A DNA stretch of 9,371 bases from DATAYF01 sp036272735 (GTDB lineage: Bacteria; Chloroflexota; Ktedonobacteria; Ktedonobacterales; Ktedonobacteraceae): positions 1 through 9,371 of the forward strand of contig DATAYF010000703.1 of assembly GCA_036272735.1 (NCBI GenBank), given 5' to 3'. Positions 1 through 5,522 of this stretch are shown in pieces (positions within the stretch are counted from its first letter, which is position 1; the number at the start of each line of letters is the position of its first letter). The translations under genes were made by a program, and so were the position numbers. The notes below the pieces were generated by a model. The model was not told where the DNA came from and did no database searches. It worked only from the letters and a program-made list of their open reading frames with translations.

Positions 1-782
1 TGGCAACATCGTAGCGGATCGTTGTTTAAGGAGGGGTTAGTAGGGCAGCACATCTCTAGCAGCAGCGGCCCGTTTCCCTCGCGGGTGCGCTGCATGGCGG
101 TAGACATCGTTGTGTAAACGGCGATGATGTCGCTGCCATCGATACGTTGATGTGCCAGGCCAGCGGGCAAGGATGGGCCTGCAATCGGTGCCTGCTGCGA
201 ACGCTCATCCTGGTTACAATCGTGCTCATAAATAAATACGGCGGGCAATTGGTGCAGCGCGGCGAAGCGTAGCCCTTCGTGAAAGTCTGGCTCGTTGGTC
301 GCTTCATCTCCACAGTATGCCACGGTGACAACCGGTGCTTTGCGCAACTTTCCGGCAAAGGCAATGCCAGCCGCGTGCAGAATCTGGGTTGCCACGGGAG
401 CCGGGCCGGTGACGATATTGTGCTTATGATAGCCCCAATGCTGGCTGGTATTGGTATGACACTGTTCCTGGTCTGTCGTGTGCGTTGCGGATGATGTTGG
501 GGTCTCGTTTGTTTGCAGATAGCTACGAAATACCTCGTAGGGGGTCATGCCGATGGTTAAGACGACGCCGAGGTCGCGATAGTAGGGGAGGGTGAAATCT
601 GTGCCTTTCTCAATGCATATCGCGCTACCGACCTGCGCGGCCTCGTGTCCATATGCACGAGCCATAAAATGAATGCGGCCCTGGGTATGTAAACGCCAGG
701 CGCATTCATCGACAAGGCGCGTCTGGAGCATACGTGCATAAAGTTCACGTAGCAATGTTCCAGATACCACGTTGTCTACCAT
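1..782 (-). CDS. Divergent 2-oxoacid dehydrogenase E1 alpha-subunit homologue (partial, runs off the window edge)
   Basis: The frame is open for 260 codons from the ATG at 782 down to the window edge, so the C-terminus is missing. An AGGTAGGGAG stretch lies directly upstream of the ATG. The fold signature is that of E1 alpha subunits of pyruvate or branched-chain 2-oxoacid dehydrogenases, which use TPP to decarboxylate the 2-oxoacid and pass the acyl group to E2. Visible landmarks are YGHEAAQVG (44-52), LPYYRDLGVVLTIGMTPYE (65-83), HWG (115-117), NIVTGPAPVATQ (122-133), GDEATNEPDFHEGL (158-171) and REGNGPLLLE (234-243). Key positions are unusual. The family GDG is GDE (158-160), the family ENN is EHD (186-188), and the usual HSSxDDxxxYR loop reads NPSLNNDPLR (249-258) without its His. 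TPP/Mg binding may therefore be lost. It could be a pseudoenzyme, a decaying paralogue, or a divergent enzyme. It is transcribed away from the fused E1 gene and has its own promoter. Family assignment is firm; activity is doubtful. Confidence 0.85.
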   Translation of the reverse strand, partial: MVDNVVSGTLLRELYARMLQTRLVDECAWRLHTQGRIHFMARAYGHEAAQVGSAICIEKGTDFTLPYYRDLGVVLTIGMTPYEVFRSYLQTNETPTSSATHTTDQEQCHTNTSQHWGYHKHNIVTGPAPVATQILHAAGIAFAGKLRKAPVVTVAYCGDEATNEPDFHEGLRFAALHQLPAVFIYEHDCNQDERSQQAPIAGPSLPAGLAHQRIDGSDIIAVYTTMSTAMQRTREGNGPLLLEMCCPTNPSLNNDPLRCC

Positions 783-828
783 CTCCCTACCTTTTTGTGC
801 TATTCCTCGCTGCTTTGCGCCTTGCTAA

Positions 829-840
829 TACTGCACAGTA
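829..840. promoter_or_regulatory. Short palindrome in the leader of the leftward gene (possible operator)
   Basis: TACTG-CA-CAGTA forms a 5+5 bp inverted repeat with a 2-bp centre. It lies downstream of the predicted start site of the leftward gene. A second perfect 8-bp palindrome, TAGTACTA (882-889), sits between the -10 and -35 boxes of the same promoter. Both contain AGTA/TACT cores, so one regulator could touch both. They are short enough to arise by chance. Confidence 0.25.
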
Positions 841-870
841 CATGCCGATTTCCCCAAGATAACCCAAACT

Positions 871-900
871 ATTATACGCCGTAGTACTAATGAGAAGCAA
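871..900 (-). promoter_or_regulatory. Promoter for the leftward E1-alpha-like gene
   Basis: Read on the minus strand, TTGCTT (900-895) is followed after 18 bp by a perfect TATAAT (876-871). The predicted start of transcription is near 864, giving a leader of about 80 nt before the ATG at 782. The assignment is by sigma-70-type consensus only. Confidence 0.6.
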
Positions 901-935
901 CAAACCAGAAAATTGATCTACTTGCACTGTTCCCA

Positions 936-964
936 TTGATTTTCCTCGTCCCCAATTTTATAAT
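936..964 (+). promoter_or_regulatory. Promoter for the fused E1 gene
   Basis: TTGATT (936-941) and a perfect TATAAT (959-964) are separated by exactly 17 bp. Transcription should begin near 971, leaving a leader of about 67 nt before the chosen ATG at 1038. Because these boxes lie inside the upstream in-frame extension of the gene (which could open at the TTG at 936), they argue that the extension is not translated. Confidence 0.65.
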
Positions 965-1022
965 GATGGTGGATTATCGTGAACGAACATCGATCAAGCC
1001 CAAAACGTCAATGGTGACTAAC

Positions 1023-1027
1023 GGAGG
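1023..1027 (+). promoter_or_regulatory. Ribosome binding site of the fused E1 gene
   Basis: GGAGG lies 10 nt before the ATG at 1038. The in-frame alternatives upstream (TTG 936, ATG 963, ATG 966, ATG 1011) lack a comparable site, and the first three also lie before the predicted transcription start. Confidence 0.75.
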
Positions 1028-1037
1028 CAGAAAAAGA

Positions 1038-3134
1038 ATGACAGTAAATATTCGATCTACGGAGGCGGGTGTAGCAGCCCTGCCGCTGGATATGATCTCG
1101 CTTTACCGCACGATGGTAACGGCCAGAGTGATCAACGATCTGTTGAAGACGCGTAAGACACAAGGTCGTTTCCCTTTTTACATTGGGTGCGCTGGACATG
1201 AAAGTATGGCGGCTGTCGTTGCCGCTTTGCAGGAAAACGATTGGCTTTCGCTATACTATCGCGATCTGGCCGCGTGGTTGCAGCGTACTGGTGATATCTA
1301 CGGTCCTTTGCGCGAAGCGTATTCGCGCACAACCGGCCCAATGGGTGCGGGTCGTAATATGCCTTCGCACTATAGTAGTAAGCAGCATCGTATTCTTCCT
1401 GGCGTGAGTGAAGTAGCCGGGCTGGCACCCTTCGCCGGTGGTTTTGGTTTCGCGCTGCAATGGCACAAGCAGCAGGAAATCATCGTCAATACTAATGGCG
1501 ATGGTGGCGTTGCGACCACCGATTTTAATTCCCTCTTTCGCCAATCAGCGGTGCATCGTCTTCCCGTGTTGATGATCGTTGAGGATAATGGTTGGGCGAT
1601 CACCGCGGCTTCTCCCATACAATGGTCCGGCTCACTTGTCGAATGGTCCAGGGGGGGGGGCGTGTATGCCGAGGAGGTCGATGGTGCGGACGCGATGGCG
1701 ACGTATGAGGCCACGTCTCGCCTGGTTCAGCATATTCGTGATGGCAATGGACCTGTCTTGATGCACCTGCATCTTGGTCTGCTCGACGCGCATTCCAGCA
1801 GCACCGATATTAAATCGTATCGCCAAAAAGACGAAATCGCCTTTACCACTGCGACCAAAGATCCCGTGAAAAATTTCGGCCTCTGGTTGGTAGAGCATGG
1901 TCACCTGCAAGAAAGTGATATTGAAAGTGTGCGCAAGGAGATACGCGCGGATGTCGAGCGTATCGAGCGTGAAGTACAGCAAGAACCTGAGCCAATGCCT
2001 GAACGTGTGACGGAGCGCGTTATCTCTATCCCTGAGTGGCGTGAAAACATGCCGCGTGGTGCAACGCGCCAGTTGACCATGCTGGGGGCTATCAATGAGG
2101 CGTTGGTGGAACAGACGAAGCGTGATCCTGATTTCTACGTCTATGGGCAAGACGTGGGCAGCCCTAAAGGCGGCGTTTTTGGAGCCACAGCCTCGCTTGT
2201 GAAAGAATTCCCTCAGCATGCCATTAGTAGCCCGTTGAATGAGCAGGTCATTATTGGCATTGTGGCAGGCTCCGGCATGCACGATGGCAAAGCCCGCTGT
2301 GCTGAGATCCAGTTTGTGGATTATCACCAGTCTGCTACCCAGACCATTCGCCTGGCAGCACGGACGGAGTATCAAAGCTATGGGGATTGGACGGTGCCGA
2401 TGGTCATTCGCACCAAATCTGGTAGCGGCGGCGGCGGCCCGATTTCCAGTGGTGGTGCTGGTGGTGGTGCCTACGGACACTCCAATGCAGGTGAGCAGTG
2501 GTTTACGAACATTGCAGGCATGATTACCGTGTGTCCTGCGACTCCTTTCGACGCCAAGGGCTTACTGCTAGAATCCGCACGTGCTCAGTCGCCGGTGACC
2601 TTCCTCGAACGTGGACGACTCTACCGCTCCGAGCCACCACGCGATAGCGACGGAACGATGGTGGCCGCGATGGCTGAATATTGGATGGTGCCTCATGGCT
2701 ATTACACGCTTCCATTGGGCAAGGCGCGCCGCCTGCGCATTGGCGAGGGTGCAACCAGCGTCGCGATCATCGCCTGGGGGACGATGGTGCTGGAAGCCTG
2801 TAGCGCGGCTGCCAATATCGTGAAACGCGAGGGGGGAGCCATCGAAGTGGTAGATCTGCGTACCCTGATGCCTTTTGATACCGAGGCGGTGGCCGCGGCG
2901 GTGAAAGAGGCCAATCGCGTGATCGTGGCGACTGAAGAGACCGACTTTACCAGCTTTGGACGCCATGTCCATTCGTGGATCGTGCAAAATTGCTTCTACG
3001 ACCTGGATGGTTCTCCGGCGTTCATTTCGGCCATTGCTGCCCCGGCTGCTCCGTACAATGGTATAGAAGAAACGGCATTCTATCCGACCTCGAAGACTAT
3101 CGAGGCCAAGATTGAAGAGTTATTGGTTGAGTAG
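1038..3134 (+). CDS. Fused alpha-beta E1 subunit of a 2-oxoacid dehydrogenase (TPP-dependent)
   Basis: This single chain of 698 aa joins the E1 alpha and beta subunits that are usually separate. It should decarboxylate a 2-oxoacid (pyruvate or a branched-chain 2-oxoacid; the substrate cannot be told from the sequence) and acylate the lipoyl group of an E2 partner in the cytoplasm. In the alpha part (about 1-330), YYRDL precedes the TPP motif GDGG (154-157) and EDNGWAI (182-188). The loop HSSSTD (252-257) matches the usual HSSxDD loop. The beta part begins near R344. It has the conserved Glu of SPLNEQ (E402), AEIQFVDY, a loop His in GHSN (H481), TPFDAKGLL, FLERGRLYR and VVDLRTLMPFD. The loop before H481 is unusually glycine-rich. 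The start at 1038 is chosen for its GGAGG and for the promoter lying upstream of it; opening at TTG 936 would add 34 residues. No E2 or E3 gene is in the window. Alpha-beta fusions of this size are known in other bacteria. A run of ten G falls in the alpha part. Confidence 0.93.
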   Translation: MTVNIRSTEAGVAALPLDMISLYRTMVTARVINDLLKTRKTQGRFPFYIGCAGHESMAAVVAALQENDWLSLYYRDLAAWLQRTGDIYGPLREAYSRTTGPMGAGRNMPSHYSSKQHRILPGVSEVAGLAPFAGGFGFALQWHKQQEIIVNTNGDGGVATTDFNSLFRQSAVHRLPVLMIVEDNGWAITAASPIQWSGSLVEWSRGGGVYAEEVDGADAMATYEATSRLVQHIRDGNGPVLMHLHLGLLDAHSSSTDIKSYRQKDEIAFTTATKDPVKNFGLWLVEHGHLQESDIESVRKEIRADVERIEREVQQEPEPMPERVTERVISIPEWRENMPRGATRQLTMLGAINEALVEQTKRDPDFYVYGQDVGSPKGGVFGATASLVKEFPQHAISSPLNEQVIIGIVAGSGMHDGKARCAEIQFVDYHQSATQTIRLAARTEYQSYGDWTVPMVIRTKSGSGGGGPISSGGAGGGAYGHSNAGEQWFTNIAGMITVCPATPFDAKGLLLESARAQSPVTFLERGRLYRSEPPRDSDGTMVAAMAEYWMVPHGYYTLPLGKARRLRIGEGATSVAIIAWGTMVLEACSAAANIVKREGGAIEVVDLRTLMPFDTEAVAAAVKEANRVIVATEETDFTSFGRHVHSWIVQNCFYDLDGSPAFISAIAAPAAPYNGIEETAFYPTSKTIEAKIEELLVE
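1651..1660 (+). repeat. Ten-G homopolymer inside the fused E1 gene
   Basis: Positions 1651-1660 are all G, coding within the residues SRGGGV. The reading on both sides matches the E1 alpha family, so ten G is the in-frame length. Gain or loss of one G would truncate the protein. Such tracts are prone to slippage and to sequencing error. Confidence 0.9.
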
Positions 3135-3156
3135 CGAATCAGGAAAGGCGCGATTG

Positions 3157-3990
3157 ATGACAACTTGTACGAACTGTGGTAACGATGTGACCGGCAAGAA
3201 ATTTTGCTCACGGTGTGGGACTGCCGTTCAAACAGCAGGTATACACTGTTCTCATTGTGGTGGTGAAGTCAACGCGGATGCAGCGTTTTGCGCACACTGT
3301 GGTGCCGCTTTGCGTTCGCAGGCAGCTCCCCAGCCAACGACCCGCGCCTGTGCGGCCTGTGGTACGGTGATGCCTATCCAGCAGGCGTTTTGTACAAATT
3401 GTGGACAGACTATGGATGCTGCTGCTGTGCCTCAGCAGTCCTATGGAACAGCGCCTCAGTATCCCCAACAACAGCAATATGCACAACAACAGCCATACCA
3501 GCAGCAGCCATACCAGCAGCAGCCATACCAGCAGCAACCATACCAGCAGCAACCATACCCTCAACAGCCTGGGCAACAATATGCACCCGCGTATGCGCAG
3601 GGTGGCTATCAGCAGCAGCCGATGCTGGGGCAGGCTCCTATGGCGTTGCGCTGCCCCACCTGTATGGCGATGGCTCCGCTGGGCACGCCGTATTGCCAGA
3701 GTTGCCGTACAAACCTGGCCGGTATTGTGCCGACGCCCGCTAGTGTGCCTATGCAGGGGCAGCAGGGTGGTTTTCTCCAGGGGAATGGTGGCAAGTATGC
3801 TATGGGAGCACTTGGCGGTGCAGCGGCAGTTTTGGGTGGTGAAATGTTGTTGAACGGGATCGAAGGCGATAGGCGCGATCGTGGCGATGGCTGGTATGGC
3901 GATGATTGGTCCGGGGAGCGTCGTCACCATCGCCGCAGTGAGGGCGCGCTTGGGGAATTGGGTGAATTAGCGGATGATATTGGTTTATAG
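3157..3990 (+). CDS. Multi-zinc-ribbon protein with QQQPY repeats and hydrophobic C-terminal segment
   Basis: This is a 277-aa protein of unknown function. Three Cys4 zinc ribbons stand in tandem at the N-terminus: C4/C7/C17/C20, C31/C34/C45/C48 and C65/C68/C79/C82. A fourth (C166/C169/C180/C183) follows a Gln/Pro/Tyr-rich linker of about 80 residues. Five exact QQQPY units occupy residues 110-134. Near the C-terminus, a Gly/Ala-rich hydrophobic stretch (about YAMGALGGAAAVLGGEMLL) could be a membrane or glycine-zipper segment. It is followed by a charged tail rich in Asp, Arg and His. There is no signal peptide. The start is set by AGGAAAGG (3141-3148), 8 nt before the ATG; an in-frame ATG at 3112 overlaps the E1 gene and would add 15 residues. 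The gene begins 22 bp after the fused E1 and is probably on the same transcript, but nothing in the protein links it to E1 chemistry. Ribbons of this kind commonly mediate protein or nucleic-acid binding. Confidence 0.88.
   Translation: MTTCTNCGNDVTGKKFCSRCGTAVQTAGIHCSHCGGEVNADAAFCAHCGAALRSQAAPQPTTRACAACGTVMPIQQAFCTNCGQTMDAAAVPQQSYGTAPQYPQQQQYAQQQPYQQQPYQQQPYQQQPYQQQPYPQQPGQQYAPAYAQGGYQQQPMLGQAPMALRCPTCMAMAPLGTPYCQSCRTNLAGIVPTPASVPMQGQQGGFLQGNGGKYAMGALGGAAAVLGGEMLLNGIEGDRRDRGDGWYGDDWSGERRHHRRSEGALGELGELADDIGL
3484..3558 (+). repeat. Five 15-bp tandem repeats encoding QQQPY
   Basis: Five consecutive 15-bp units end in CCATAC or a near variant. Units 2 and 3 are identical (CAGCAGCAGCCATAC), units 4 and 5 differ from them by one synonymous base (CAA for CAG), and unit 1 uses CAACAACAG. 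The repeat is in frame, so loss or gain of units only changes the linker length. Confidence 0.95.
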
Positions 3991-4001
3991 TTTTTCTGAA
4001 A

Positions 4002-4052
4002 TGGGGATGCTGATGCAACCGTCATCCCCAGCGTCAGTCCTCGCATCTTTTT
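4002..4052 (+). terminator. Weak candidate terminator after the zinc-ribbon gene
   Basis: TGGGGATG (4002-4009) can pair with CATCCCCA (4023-4030) around a 13-nt loop. A T5 run (4048-4052) follows only after 17 nt. An alternative 5-bp pairing, GATGC (4012-4016) with GCATC (4043-4047), places the T run directly after the stem but is short. Neither is a textbook intrinsic terminator. The rest of 3991-4220 shows only the promoter for the next gene. Confidence 0.35.
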
Positions 4053-4101
4053 CTGCATCATACCCAAATTGGCTATCCTTCCCTGGCCTTCATGTATCCA
4101 T

Positions 4102-4130
4102 TTGCGGCACGGTGTTAAAGGGTCTATAAT
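4102..4130 (+). promoter_or_regulatory. Promoter for the peptidase-TPR-Roadblock-ndk run
   Basis: TTGCGG (4102-4107) and a perfect TATAAT (4125-4130) are 17 bp apart. Transcription should begin near 4137, giving a leader of about 84 nt. No comparable promoter was seen in the short gaps between the four genes downstream. Confidence 0.6.
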
Positions 4131-4220
4131 ATTTTGTGGTCAACCAGTATCAATTCTGTAGCCAATGGCCGCATGCTGCAAAAAAAGAGCAGGTGAATGC
4201 GCTGAGGATAGAAAAATTTC

Positions 4221-5498
4221 ATGGATTACGTACGCACTATCTTACCTAATGGAGTACGTCTACTCACAACCCAGATGCCAGGTACACGTTCGGCTAGCAT
4301 TGCCTTTTATTTCGCGGTTGGTGCACGCTATGAGCATGATGATCTGGCAGGAGTATCGCATTTTATCGAGCACATGCTTTTCAAGGGTTCGCAGAAATAT
4401 CCCACAGCCCGGCTATTATCTGAAGGGGTTGAAGGGGTGGGAGGGAACTTCAACGGCAGTACGGGCAAAGAATCAACAAATTATACCGCGCGTGTTCCAG
4501 GTGAGTATCTGCCGACGGTATTAGATATCGTAGGCGACATGGTACGCCATTCGCTGTTCGATCCCGTTGAAATTGAAAAAGAGCGTAACGTCATCATCGA
4601 GGAGCTAAGTTCAACGCAGGATGATCCGCAAGAATGGGTGAATCTGTTGATAGACGAAACCATGTGGCCTGGCTTGCCCTTAGGGCGAGATGACGCGGGT
4701 ACCATCGAGGTAGTGTCGCGTTTGCAGCGCCAGCAAATGCTCGATTACCTGCATACGTATTACCGACCCAATTCACTGGTTGTTAGCGTGGCGGGCAATA
4801 TTGAGCATCAGCAAGTCATTCACCTCATCGAAAATAAGTTTCTCGATTGGGAACCGGGCGATATCCCTGGCTGGACCGCAAGTGTGCCGCCACGCGATAC
4901 CGAGCAAGTACGTATGATTACCAAAAAGACTGAGCAAACCAATATTTGTTTGGCGACGCTGGGCGTTGCCAGTACTTCTCCCGATTACTATGCTATATTA
5001 TTAATAAATGCTCTTCTGGGCGATGGTATGAGTTCGCGCCTGTTTCAATCAATTCGCGAGGAACAAGGGCTGGCATACGATATTGGGAGCTATTTTAATA
5101 GTTATTATGAGACCGGCAATCTCGTGATTAGCGCGGGCGTCGATCCTTCTCATACGCAAGATGCTGTGCGTGCAATTATTGTTGAGCTACAGCAGTTGTG
5201 CACCGCGCTCGTACCTGATGCCGAACTGCAACGAAGCAAGGCGTACGTTCGTGGAGGTGTGCTCCTCGGTTTAGAAGGTACACAACAAATGGCTTCCTGG
5301 TTAGGCAGTCAGGAATGTCTTTATAATCGTGTACGCGACATAGATGAAGTTATTGCTCGTATTGACGCTGTTACCGCACAAGATATACAACGAGTGGCGC
5401 AAGTCTGTTTTGCTCCCGAGTGGCGTCGTCTGGCAATTATTGGCCCGGATAGTGCGCGTCAGGCGGAGCATTTGAAAAAGTTGCTGACCGGTGTGTAA
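4221..5498 (+). CDS. M16 family zinc metallopeptidase
   Basis: This 425-aa protein has the size and layout of single-chain M16 peptidases related to the mitochondrial processing peptidase beta subunit, which act as dimers enclosing a peptide chamber. The inverted zinc motif HFIEH (47-51) is intact: H47 and H51 bind zinc and E50 is the catalytic base. The third ligand is expected at E128, in ERNVIIEEL (121-129), 77 residues after H51, which is the normal family distance. The C-terminal half holds SSRLFQSIREEQGLAY, including the conserved R279...Y286 pair. The N-terminal LPNGVRLL is also typical. No signal peptide is visible, so it is probably cytoplasmic. GAGG at 4204-4207 lies 13 nt before the ATG, rather far for a strong site. 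It is the first gene after the promoter near 4125, and the TPR gene begins 24 bp after its stop. The substrate is unknown. A regulated peptide-clearing or processing role is the family expectation. Confidence 0.95.
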   Translation: MDYVRTILPNGVRLLTTQMPGTRSASIAFYFAVGARYEHDDLAGVSHFIEHMLFKGSQKYPTARLLSEGVEGVGGNFNGSTGKESTNYTARVPGEYLPTVLDIVGDMVRHSLFDPVEIEKERNVIIEELSSTQDDPQEWVNLLIDETMWPGLPLGRDDAGTIEVVSRLQRQQMLDYLHTYYRPNSLVVSVAGNIEHQQVIHLIENKFLDWEPGDIPGWTASVPPRDTEQVRMITKKTEQTNICLATLGVASTSPDYYAILLINALLGDGMSSRLFQSIREEQGLAYDIGSYFNSYYETGNLVISAGVDPSHTQDAVRAIIVELQQLCTALVPDAELQRSKAYVRGGVLLGLEGTQQMASWLGSQECLYNRVRDIDEVIARIDAVTAQDIQRVAQVCFAPEWRRLAIIGPDSARQAEHLKKLLTGV

Positions 5499-5522
5499 AG
5501 CGGAAAGAGGAGACCAGGTTTT

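Noticed and set aside
56..494. Short open frames in both directions near the left edge
   Set aside because: The continuous minus-strand E1-alpha frame from 782 to the edge covers this region and matches its family, so these are other-frame shadows.
936..1037. N-terminal extension of the fused E1 from TTG 936
   Set aside because: It contains the -35 and -10 boxes, lacks family similarity, and a better start with GGAGG is at 1038.
1632..2480. A 282-codon open frame on the minus strand
   Set aside because: It lies wholly opposite the fused E1 gene, whose translation matches its family throughout. The minus-strand product is rich in Arg, His and Thr and resembles no family.
3484..3558. CRISPR-like array
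   Set aside because: The units are 15 bp with no spacers and encode an in-frame QQQPY peptide repeat.
3208..3930. A 240-codon minus-strand frame with LLLVW repeats
   Set aside because: The repeats are the complement of the QQQPY-coding units. The plus frame has four ordered Cys4 ribbons and is clearly the real one.
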